Shown piece by piece: positions 1 through 6,014 of a stretch of DNA of 9,854 nt. Source of the stretch: DATHBP01 sp035296085 (GTDB lineage Bacteria > Actinomycetota > Actinomycetes > Propionibacteriales > Nocardioidaceae); NCBI GenBank assembly GCA_035296085.1, contig DATHBP010000137.1, forward strand, positions 1-9,854. Direction: 5' to 3'. Within the stretch, counting starts at the first letter, position 1; every line of letters begins with the position of its first letter. Made by a program: the position numbers and the translations under genes. The notes under the pieces were generated by a model. That model saw only the letters and a list, made by a program, of their open reading frames with translations, searched no databases and was not told the origin of the DNA.

Positions 1-759
1 GCTGTTGTGCGTGCGCGCACCGCCCAGGTCCTCCATCGTGACGTCCTCGCCGGTGACGGTCTTGATGACGTCGGGGCCGGTGATGAACATGTGCGAGGTC
101 TTGTCGACCATCACGGTGAAGTCGGTGATCGCCGGGGAGTACACATGCCCACCGGCGCAGGTGCCCATGATCAGCGAGATCTGCGGAATCACGCCCGAGG
201 CATGCGTGTTGCGGCGGAAGATCTCTCCGTAGAGGCCGAGGGAGACCACGCCCTCCTGGATGCGGGCGCCGGCACCCTCGTTGATCCCGACCACCGGGCA
301 GCCGGTCTTGAGTGCGAGATCCATGACCTTGCAGATCTTCTCGCCGTATACCTCCCCGAGGCTGCCGCCGAAGATCGTGAAGTCCTGTGCGAACACGCAC
401 ACCTGGCGGCCGTCTACCGTGCCGAAGCCGGTCACCACGCCGTCGCCGTAAGGGCGGTTGCTCTCGAGTCCGAACGCCGTGGACCGGTGCCGGGCCAGCT
501 CGTCGAGCTCCACGAACGAACCCTCGTCGAGCAACATCTCGACGCGTTCGCGGGCGGTGAGCTTGCCCTTGGCGTGCTGTTTCTCGACCGCCCGCGCCGA
601 GCCGGCGTGGACAGCCTCCTCGAGCCGCTCGCCGAGGTCGGCGATCTTGCCCGCAGTGGTGTGGATGTCAGCGGCGGGGGAGGTGTCCGTCGCGTCGATG
701 GGCTGCTCGGTCACGGCGGTCAGGGTATCCAGCCGGGTTTGCGGCGCCGTGGCACTCAC
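1..759 (-). CDS. accD5: Acyl-CoA carboxylase carboxyltransferase (beta) subunit, N-terminal part, cut by left edge
   Basis: Translating the minus strand from a GTG at 759 gives 253 open residues reaching base 1, so the C-terminal half (about 270-280 residues in this family) is missing. The protein closely resembles AccD5/PccB-type biotin-dependent carboxyltransferases, which transfer CO2 from carboxybiotin to propionyl- or acetyl-CoA in the cytoplasm for methylmalonyl-/malonyl-CoA supply. Visible family features are an N-terminal DIHTTAGK stretch (31-38), KGKLTARER (64-72), YGDGVVTGFGTVDGR (104-118), FGGSLGEVYGEKI (130-142), the oxyanion-hole loop GAGARIQEG (162-170), and GTCAGGHVYSPA (199-210) followed by MVDKTSHMFITGPDVIKTVT (217-236). 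Start choice is uncertain: GTG 759 has no obvious Shine-Dalgarno, and an in-frame GTG at 783-781 adds eight residues and would overlap birA. It is divergent from birA, whose product biotinylates the partner carrier subunit. Substrate preference cannot be read from this half, so the symbol is by resemblance (AccD5 versus PccB). Confidence 0.93.
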   Translation of the reverse strand, partial: MSATAPQTRLDTLTAVTEQPIDATDTSPAADIHTTAGKIADLGERLEEAVHAGSARAVEKQHAKGKLTARERVEMLLDEGSFVELDELARHRSTAFGLESNRPYGDGVVTGFGTVDGRQVCVFAQDFTIFGGSLGEVYGEKICKVMDLALKTGCPVVGINEGAGARIQEGVVSLGLYGEIFRRNTHASGVIPQISLIMGTCAGGHVYSPAITDFTVMVDKTSHMFITGPDVIKTVTGEDVTMEDLGGARTHNS

Positions 760-773
760 GGCAGCGTGGTGGC

Positions 774-783
774 GTGACGTCAC
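774..783. promoter_or_regulatory. Perfect 10-bp palindrome at the accD/birA divergent start region
   Basis: The sequence GTGACGTCAC is its own reverse complement. Its left GTG is the birA start codon, and its right half read on the minus strand is a possible in-frame GTG start of the carboxyltransferase gene. With only 14 bp between the preferred starts, any promoter or operator for the two genes must lie inside or next to coding sequence. A TAGCGT box on the minus strand (787-782) could be a -10 element for accD. A role as a regulator site is inference; the palindrome itself is seen directly. Confidence 0.4.
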
Positions 784-1598
784 GCTATGACGACCTCGAC
801 CGGCCGCCGCTCGACGTCGCGGTGCTGCGCCGGGCGCTGCTCAGACCGGGCAGTCTGTGGTCCGACCTGCGCGTCGTGGCGGAGCTGGCGTCGACCAACG
901 CCGAGCTGGCCCGGCTCGCACGCGCCGGGGCGCCGCAGGGCACCGTCGTTGTGGCAGAGCACCAGAGCGCCGGTCGTGGCCGGCTGGGTCGCTCCTGGGA
1001 CACCCAGCCGCGCGCCGGGCTGACGTTCTCGCTGCTGGTGCGTCCGGACGGAGTCGCGGCCGGGCGCTGGCCGTGGCTGCCGCTGCTGGCCGGGGTCGCG
1101 GTGGCGGAGACGGGACGCCGTGAAGCGGAGGTCGACACGGCCCTGAAGTGGCCGAACGACGTCCTCGTCGGCGGGCGCAAGCTCGCCGGGGTGCTGCTCG
1201 AGCGAGTAGAGGGGCCTGCCGGCGCGGCTGCCGTCGTCGGGATCGGGCTGAACGTCAGCGCCCGCCGCGACGAGCTCCCCGCCGAGGCCACGTCGTTGGC
1301 GCTCGAGGAGGGCACGATGCTCGACCGTTCGGTGCTGCTGCGCGCGCTGCTGCGTACGTTTGGCGCCCTCTACACCGACTGGGTGCGCACCGGTGGCGAC
1401 CCGGCGCACGGCCTGGCCGACGCCTACACCCGTCGCTGCGCCACGCTCGGCCGCACGGTGACCGTCGACCTGCCGGACGGTGGGAAGCTGACCGGGCTCG
1501 CCCGGTCGGTCGACGACCAGGGCCGGCTGCTCGTCGACTCCGCGGGCCGGCTCGCGGCGCTCAGCGCCGGTGACGTGACCCACGTGCGCGCCAGCTGA
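774..1598 (+). CDS. birA: Biotin-[acetyl-CoA-carboxylase] ligase, monofunctional
   Basis: This 274-residue cytoplasmic enzyme activates biotin with ATP to biotinyl-5'-AMP and transfers it to the lysine of biotin carboxyl carrier domains. The catalytic domain has the STNAEL motif (40-45), the adenylate-binding GRGRLGRSW loop (67-75), and KWPNDVLVGGRKLAGVLLE (125-143), where K136 matches the biotin-contacting lysine of E. coli BirA. VGIGLNV (155-161) follows, and a small C-terminal SH3-like domain (about 226-272) contains LGRTVTVDLPDGG. There is no N-terminal winged-helix region, so it cannot act as the DNA-binding repressor known in E. coli (class I ligase). The GTG at 774 is the first start in the frame and places about 25 residues before the fold, usual for actinobacteria; no strong ribosome site is visible. 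It is divergent from the carboxyltransferase gene, a partnership that makes biochemical sense. Confidence 0.95.
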   Translation: MTSRYDDLDRPPLDVAVLRRALLRPGSLWSDLRVVAELASTNAELARLARAGAPQGTVVVAEHQSAGRGRLGRSWDTQPRAGLTFSLLVRPDGVAAGRWPWLPLLAGVAVAETGRREAEVDTALKWPNDVLVGGRKLAGVLLERVEGPAGAAAVVGIGLNVSARRDELPAEATSLALEEGTMLDRSVLLRALLRTFGALYTDWVRTGGDPAHGLADAYTRRCATLGRTVTVDLPDGGKLTGLARSVDDQGRLLVDSAGRLAALSAGDVTHVRAS

Positions 1599-1610
1599 CC
1601 AAGCCGGCTC

Positions 1611-1692
1611 GAGTGGCGCGAAGTGGCTCGCCCCGCCCACCGAGTGGCGCGAAGTGGTCGGGACGCTCACCGAGTGGCGCGAAGTGGTCGGG
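1611..1692. repeat. Three direct copies of a 16-25 bp intergenic repeat
   Basis: The core GAGTGGCGCGAAGTGG occurs perfectly at 1611-1626, 1642-1657 and 1672-1687, with spacings of 31 and 30 bp. Copies two and three extend to an identical 25-bp block (1638-1662 and 1668-1692) that starts CACC and ends TCGGG, leaving only 5 bp between them. The array starts 13 bp after the birA stop and lies wholly between birA and the membrane-protein gene. It may belong to a dispersed small repeat family. The frames crossing it give only short repetitive peptides and are not credible genes. Confidence 0.85.
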
Positions 1693-1727
1693 TGATGGCT
1701 GGCGATTCAGCCACCTCGCGCCACTCG
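1671..1727 (+). terminator. Long stem-loop formed by third repeat copy and an inverted copy; possible birA terminator
   Basis: The 17-bp arm 1671-1687 is matched by an inverted copy at 1711-1727, differing from perfect complementarity at one position (a G-T wobble in one transcript orientation), with a 23-nt loop. The first and second direct copies could pair with the same inverted arm. Inside the loop a smaller hairpin GGCTG/CAGCC (1697-1701 with 1708-1712) competes for the last bases. No T-run follows either arm, so intrinsic termination is only possible, not shown. It sits about 73 bp after birA and 42 bp before the next start. Confidence 0.45.
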
Positions 1728-1757
1728 CGGGTGCGGAACAACGGGTCGCCGGCCGCA

Positions 1758-1763
1758 TAGGGT
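1758..1763 (+). promoter_or_regulatory. Putative -10 box (TAGGGT), leaderless-type promoter for the membrane protein gene
   Basis: TAGGGT fits the TANNNT actinobacterial -10 pattern and ends 6 nt before the ATG at 1770, the distance expected if transcription begins at or near the start codon. No good TTGACA-like -35 is visible at 16-18 bp. The overlapping AGGG (1759-1762) could instead be a Shine-Dalgarno at 7 nt, so the two readings cannot be separated by eye. Confidence 0.4.
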
Positions 1764-1769
1764 GCCGGC

Positions 1770-4034
1770 ATGCTGGTGCGCCGACTGCTCGGGTCGTCGT
1801 GGGTGCCGATGGCGATCACGGCCGTGGCCATCGTCACGCTCCTCCACCGCACCGGCGTCGACGTCGGTGCCCTCGGCCGGTACGGGCTCTACCTGGCCCT
1901 TGCTGTCGCGCTGCCGGGAGTGCTCGCCTGGCGCATCCTGCTGGCCAACCTCCACACCGACACGGAGACGCCTCCCACCTGGTTCGAGGACTTGTCGCTC
2001 GGCACCATCTTCGGGTTCGCCATCCAGCTGCCGTTCTATCTGGTCGGCGTCTGGGTGGGCCAACCGAGACTGTTCCTGGCTCTGCCGGTCCTGGTGCTTC
2101 TCATCACGGTGGCGACCCCCGCCGGTCGCCGGAGCTGGACACAGCCGACCCGCCGTCTCGATGTTCGCGCTGCCTGGGCGCTTGCCCTGCTGAGCTTGTA
2201 CGGGGTGGTGTGGCTCTCGCGTGCGGTGTTCGTCCTGCGGCCGCTGTCGCTGCCAGCGAGCCAGGCGCCGAGCGTCGACGAGACGTTCCACCATGCGCTG
2301 GTCTCCGAGCTGCTGCATCGGTTTCCGCCGGAGATCCCGTTCCTGCTCGGCACCCGCCTGGACTACCACTGGTTCGGCCACGCCCAGCTCGCCACGACCA
2401 TGTGGGCCACCGACGTGAAGTTCGACCCGCTGCTCCACCGGCTGTTTCCGGCCGCCCTGCTGACGCTGACCGTGCTCGGGCTGGGCGCGGTGGCCCTGCG
2501 ACTGTCCGGTCGCCCGGTGGCCGCGGTCATTGCCCCCGCGCTCCTGCTGGCGGGTGGCTTCTACCTGATGGGGCCGGGCTACAACTCCTGGACGTTCACC
2601 GAGTCCTACATGACCCAGAAGCTGGCCACGAGTCCGTCGCATACCTACGGCTTCGCGATGGCCCTGCCGGCGACGATGCTGATCCTCGAGGTGCTGCGGC
2701 GCGACCGCCGCGCCAGCCCGCTCACCTGGGTCGCGTTGCTCGTGGCGTTGCTGGGGCTCTCGGGTGCGAAAGCGACGTTCGTGCCGCTCTTCTTGTGCGG
2801 TGCGCTCGCGCTGTGGGCTCTTCGGCTCGTGTTCTGGCGCCGCTTCGACCGCACTGCCGCAGGGCTGGTCGTCGTGCTAGTCGGTATCGCGGCCTTCGCC
2901 CAGCTGGTGCTCTTCGGAGGGAACACCGGTGCCTTGGGTTTCGAGCCGATGATGACCGTCGAGATGGCGCTGGTGCGACAAGGCATCCTCGACACCACGG
3001 GGAACCGGGTCGCCATGACGCTCGCTTTGCTGGTCGGTTGGCTGCTGTACGGCGCGGGCGTCTTCGGCCTCGGCCGGCTGAGAGGCTGGCGTGATCGCCG
3101 CGCGATCTGGCTGCTGTGCTCCATCCCGCCGGGCGTCGTCGTGGGGCTGGTGCTCTTCCGCTCCGGGCTGAGCCAGCTGTGGTTCCAGCGCTCCACCGTG
3201 GGCCTCGTCGTTGTGCTGTCGGCGTGGGGCATGGCCAGCCTGCTCCCTAGCCCGCTGCCAACGCGAACAGCGCTGCGCTTGCTGGCCGTCGCGGCCGGCG
3301 CCGGCGCAGCGGCGTTCGCAGCCGGCTGGCTGTGGTCATCGGAGCAGGGCCGACCCGATCAGGTCACGGTGGCCGAGCTCGTCGCGACCGCGGCAGTTCC
3401 CGGCGTGCTGCTGGCGGCGGCGCTCGCGCTGGCGATGCTGAGCAAGAGTGGCGCCGTCCGTGCCACCTGGCTGGTGGTTGTGCTGGCCGCCACGCTGGGC
3501 CTAGGAAGCGCCAATGTCTACGGCTTCGCCTACGACACGATCAGCGACCCGGCTGGCCCACGAGCGCCCAAGCAGCTCTTCAAGCCGGGAGGTGCCCAGG
3601 CAGCCAGGTGGCTGGCCGACCACTCTTCGCCGAACGACATCGTCGCAACGAACATCCACTGCATGCACCCCAAAACCGATGAGTGCGACAACCGCAACTT
3701 CTGGCTCAGCGCCTACAGCGAACGCCGAGTAGTGGTGGAAGGTTGGGGCTACACGGTGGCCACCAACGAAAGTGGTGCCCGGTCCGACCGGATCAGCTCG
3801 CGCGTTCCCATCCCCGACACCAGGCGGCTGGCGATCAACGACGCGGCCTTCGACCGACCTTCGCGCGCGACGATCTCGCGGCTCGTGCGCAGCTACGGTG
3901 TCTCCTGGCTCTTCGTCAGCAAGAAGTACCCGGTCGACCTGGAAGGGCTCAACTCGCTGACCGATGTCGTGACCAGGACCTACCGCAACCACTACTACGC
4001 GATCTTCCGCGTCTTGGACCCGGCCGCCCGGTAG
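1770..4034 (+). CDS. Large polytopic membrane protein, putative GT-C-fold glycosyltransferase with extracytoplasmic C-terminal domain
   Basis: The 754-residue protein has many hydrophobic segments (roughly 13-27, 38-60, 76-97, 99-115, 133-155, 228-245, 248-266, 295-308, 318-335, 337-354, 362-384, 414-434, 445-463, 475-492, 500-521, 534-556, 564-585). A soluble tail of about 165 residues follows. The loop after the fifth segment carries an acidic and histidine-rich motif: D170-E171, H174-H175, HRFPPEIP (183-190) and DYHWFGH (198-204). GT-C enzymes place a catalytic acidic residue in an outer loop like this and use polyprenyl-phosphate sugars. The tail has two cysteines (C631, C639) and FWLSAYSERRVVVEGWGYT (644-662). 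I see no conserved domain I can name with certainty, so the transferase role is inference from architecture and from the neighbouring rmlA. A non-enzymatic envelope protein is the alternative. ATG 1770 is preferred because AGGG and TAGGGT precede it. rmlA follows after 11 bp. Confidence 0.88.
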   Translation: MLVRRLLGSSWVPMAITAVAIVTLLHRTGVDVGALGRYGLYLALAVALPGVLAWRILLANLHTDTETPPTWFEDLSLGTIFGFAIQLPFYLVGVWVGQPRLFLALPVLVLLITVATPAGRRSWTQPTRRLDVRAAWALALLSLYGVVWLSRAVFVLRPLSLPASQAPSVDETFHHALVSELLHRFPPEIPFLLGTRLDYHWFGHAQLATTMWATDVKFDPLLHRLFPAALLTLTVLGLGAVALRLSGRPVAAVIAPALLLAGGFYLMGPGYNSWTFTESYMTQKLATSPSHTYGFAMALPATMLILEVLRRDRRASPLTWVALLVALLGLSGAKATFVPLFLCGALALWALRLVFWRRFDRTAAGLVVVLVGIAAFAQLVLFGGNTGALGFEPMMTVEMALVRQGILDTTGNRVAMTLALLVGWLLYGAGVFGLGRLRGWRDRRAIWLLCSIPPGVVVGLVLFRSGLSQLWFQRSTVGLVVVLSAWGMASLLPSPLPTRTALRLLAVAAGAGAAAFAAGWLWSSEQGRPDQVTVAELVATAAVPGVLLAAALALAMLSKSGAVRATWLVVVLAATLGLGSANVYGFAYDTISDPAGPRAPKQLFKPGGAQAARWLADHSSPNDIVATNIHCMHPKTDECDNRNFWLSAYSERRVVVEGWGYTVATNESGARSDRISSRVPIPDTRRLAINDAAFDRPSRATISRLVRSYGVSWLFVSKKYPVDLEGLNSLTDVVTRTYRNHYYAIFRVLDPAAR

Positions 4035-4037
4035 CCT
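4032..4037 (+). promoter_or_regulatory. Putative -10 box (TAGCCT) upstream of rmlA, overlapping previous stop codon
   Basis: TAGCCT begins with the TAG stop of the membrane-protein gene and ends 8 nt before the rmlA ATG. It matches TANNNT, and no Shine-Dalgarno is visible in the 11-bp gap, so a leaderless transcript for rmlA is possible in addition to read-through from upstream. No clear -35 is seen, and the stop codon itself supplies TAG, so the match may be partly fortuitous. Confidence 0.35.
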
Positions 4038-4045
4038 CGCCCCTT

Positions 4046-4945
4046 ATGCGGGGGATCATCCTGGCCGGTGGGGTTGGCTCGCGGCTGCACCCGATCACAC
4101 TGGGCGTGAGCAAGCAGCTGATGCCGGTCTACGACAAGCCGATGATCTATTACCCGCTGTCGACGCTGCTCTTGGCCGGTATTCGCGACATCCTCGTCAT
4201 CACCACCCCGCACGAGGTCGAGGGCTTCGTGCGGCTCCTCGGCGACGGCTCGCGGTTCGGCGTCTCCATCTCCTACGCCCAGCAGCCCCAGCCGAACGGG
4301 CTGGCCCAGGCGTTCGTCATCGGCGCTGACTTCATCGGTGCCGAACGCTGCGCCTTGGTGCTGGGCGACAACATTTTCTACGGGCAGGGGCTCGGCTTGC
4401 AGCTGCAGCGCTTCGCCGAGCTGGACGGGGCAACGGTGTTCGCCTACTGGGTGACCGACCCGCAGGCGTACGGCGTGGTGGAGTTCGACGACTCCGGCCG
4501 GGCGCTCTCGCTGGAGGAGAAGCCAGCCGAGCCGCGCAGCAACTATGCCGTGCCCGGGCTCTACTTCTACGACAACGATGTGGTGGCCATCGCGCGCAGC
4601 CTCCGGCCGTCGGCGCGCGGTGAGCTCGAGATCACCGACGTGAACCGGACCTACCTCGAGCGGGGTGACCTGCGCGTGCACGTGTTGGCCCGCGGAACCG
4701 CCTGGCTCGACACGGGGACGTTCGACTCCCTCAACGACGCGAGCAACTTCATCCGTACGGTCGAGAACCGGCAGGGCCTCAAGATCGGCGCGCCGGAGGA
4801 GGTCGCCTGGCGGCAGGGTTTCCTCAGCGACGACGAGCTGCGGCAGCGGGCGACGGACATGCTCAAGAGTGGCTACGGAGACTACCTGCTCGGGCTGCTG
4901 GACCGGCCGGCACCGGGGACGCAGTCGCGACCCCAGCTGCGCTGA
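4046..4945 (+). CDS. rmlA: Glucose-1-phosphate thymidylyltransferase
   Basis: The 299-residue enzyme (also called RfbA or RffH) condenses dTTP and glucose-1-phosphate to dTDP-glucose, the first step to dTDP-rhamnose, dTDP-Fuc4N and other deoxysugars. Length is normal for the long-form RmlA. The nucleotide-binding start reads GIILAGGVGSRLHPIT (3-18), with K23 in SKQLMPVYDKPMIYYPLS. Other diagnostic stretches are PNGLAQAF (83-90), LGDNIFYG (106-113, D108), WVTDPQAYGVVEFD (135-148), SLEEKP (155-160), ELEITDVNRTYL (193-204), WLDTGTFDSLNDASNFI (220-236, D222 probable metal ligand) and RQGLKIGAPEEVAWRQGF (242-259). The usual G-G-S-G-T-R is G-G-V-G-S-R here, a mild change. ATG 4046 is chosen because it gives the canonical N-terminus; the frame is open upstream but overlaps the previous gene with nonsense sequence. 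It converges on the minus-strand sugar operon, whose WecE-type enzyme needs a dTDP-glucose derivative. Confidence 0.96.
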   Translation: MRGIILAGGVGSRLHPITLGVSKQLMPVYDKPMIYYPLSTLLLAGIRDILVITTPHEVEGFVRLLGDGSRFGVSISYAQQPQPNGLAQAFVIGADFIGAERCALVLGDNIFYGQGLGLQLQRFAELDGATVFAYWVTDPQAYGVVEFDDSGRALSLEEKPAEPRSNYAVPGLYFYDNDVVAIARSLRPSARGELEITDVNRTYLERGDLRVHVLARGTAWLDTGTFDSLNDASNFIRTVENRQGLKIGAPEEVAWRQGFLSDDELRQRATDMLKSGYGDYLLGLLDRPAPGTQSRPQLR

Positions 4946-4986
4946 CGCAGACCGCGAAACGACTCCAGCTCCGCCCGCGGACGGCC

Positions 4987-5985
4987 TCAGTGCTCGGCGC
5001 GGGCCGTCTGGAGGTACCACGGGTTGGCGCGAGCCCACTCGACGGTCCGGCGGATGCCTTCGTCGACGTTGACCTCCAGCGCCCACCGCAGCTCCCGCTG
5101 GGCCTTCGTGGAGTCGGGAATGCGGCGAGGGATGTCCTCGTAGCGCTTGCCGTACATCGCGCCGGTGTCGACGAGTTCTGGCTGCAGCTCGCCTTCCACG
5201 CCGGCGTGGTGAAGGACCTTGTGAACGACGTCGCGGATGCTCGTCTCGTCCATGCTGCCGATGTTGAATGCCTGCCCGGCCGCCGCGTCACTCTCCGCAG
5301 CCAGCAGGGTGCCTTTGACGGCGTCGTCGACGTAGGTGAAGCAGCGGGTCTGCTCTCCGGAGTCGTACAAGTAGGGCGGCAGCCCGCTCAGCACCCGTTG
5401 GACGCTCTGCGATACGACGAAGATGGGGTTCTGTCGTGGCCCGTACACGTTGAAGTAGCGCACCACCACGACCGGCAGGTCGTACTTCGCGTGGACCGCG
5501 AAGCACAGGTGCTCGGCCATGGCCTTGCTCGTGCTGTAGCTCCAGCGGGCCGTGCGCGTGGAGCCGAGAACCCGGTCGTCGTCCTCCTTGAACGGCGTTC
5601 TCGGGTTCTTGCCGAAGATCTCCGATGTGCTCGAGAACAGCACTCGGATGCCACCCCGCTGGCTCAGCTCCAGGACGTGCCGGGTGCCGATCACGTTGAC
5701 GTCTAGGACCTTGAGCGGGTCCTCGACGTAGTTCTTGATGCCAACCATCGCGGAGAGGTGGAAGACGATGTCGACCTCGGGAGTCAGCACCTTCTCGAGC
5801 GTCGCGAAGTCGGTGACGTCGCCCTCGACGAAGTCGAAGTTGGCGTGGTCGTCGAAGTCGATGCTCGTGTCGTGGGTGTTCTTCGCGATGTCGAAGACCG
5901 TCACGTCGTCCCCGCGCTGCAGCAGCTGGGTGACCAGGTGAGTGCCGATGAAGCCGTACCCGCCGGTCACCACAACCCGTGCCAT
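4987..5985 (-). CDS. NAD-dependent epimerase/dehydratase, ArnA/UXS-like extended SDR
   Basis: The 332-residue extended short-chain dehydrogenase acts on a nucleotide sugar. The Rossmann motif GGYGFIG (8-14) follows VVVT, and D32 ends the second strand (TVFDIAKN). The catalytic set is S119-T120-S121-E122 in SSTSEIFG and Y150-x-x-x-K154 in RWSYSTSKAMAEH, then RYFNVYGPRQNP (176-187). The STSE and RW.Y..SK sequences and the arginine in PRRIPDSTKAQRELRW (R288 by alignment from memory with ArnA R619) resemble UDP-glucuronate decarboxylases (ArnA C-domain, UXS), where the glutamate and arginine act in decarboxylation. A UDP-sugar 4-epimerase or a dehydratase remains possible. It is the last gene of the minus-strand run, 29 bp after the UDP-sugar dehydrogenase, whose uronic-acid product is a natural substrate. 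ATG 5985 has AGGGG about 10 nt upstream. The 41 bp to rmlA show no convincing terminator. Confidence 0.9.
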   Translation of the reverse strand: MARVVVTGGYGFIGTHLVTQLLQRGDDVTVFDIAKNTHDTSIDFDDHANFDFVEGDVTDFATLEKVLTPEVDIVFHLSAMVGIKNYVEDPLKVLDVNVIGTRHVLELSQRGGIRVLFSSTSEIFGKNPRTPFKEDDDRVLGSTRTARWSYSTSKAMAEHLCFAVHAKYDLPVVVVRYFNVYGPRQNPIFVVSQSVQRVLSGLPPYLYDSGEQTRCFTYVDDAVKGTLLAAESDAAAGQAFNIGSMDETSIRDVVHKVLHHAGVEGELQPELVDTGAMYGKRYEDIPRRIPDSTKAQRELRWALEVNVDEGIRRTVEWARANPWYLQTARAEH

Positions 5986-6014
5986 GCGCTGCTAGCCCCT
6001 GTCCGCTCGCCGCC

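Noticed and set aside
7..777. Long open frame on the plus strand opposite the carboxyltransferase gene
   Set aside because: The minus strand encodes an unmistakable carboxyltransferase; the plus frame is an antisense shadow typical of high-GC coding DNA, with no recognisable motifs.
1555..1569. CGGCGCT/AGCGCCG hairpin near the end of birA
   Set aside because: It is inside coding sequence with a one-base spacer, is common by chance in such GC-rich DNA, and no T-run follows.
1611..1692. CRISPR array
   Set aside because: Only three copies, with spacers of 5-15 bp rather than 30 or more, one copy inverted downstream, and no cas genes.
1613..3094. Plus-strand open frame starting inside the repeat array and overlapping the membrane protein gene
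   Set aside because: Its first 45 residues are translated repeat and the rest is a frame-shifted copy of the membrane gene, rich in Pro/Arg/Ala; not a plausible protein.
3683..4045. Upstream extension of the rmlA frame
   Set aside because: It overlaps the end of the membrane protein gene in another frame and lacks motifs, while the canonical RmlA N-terminus starts at ATG 4046.
4946..4986. Terminator between the convergent rmlA and SDR genes
   Set aside because: Only a loop-less imperfect GC palindrome around CCGCGG is present, with no hairpin of usable loop size and no T-run.
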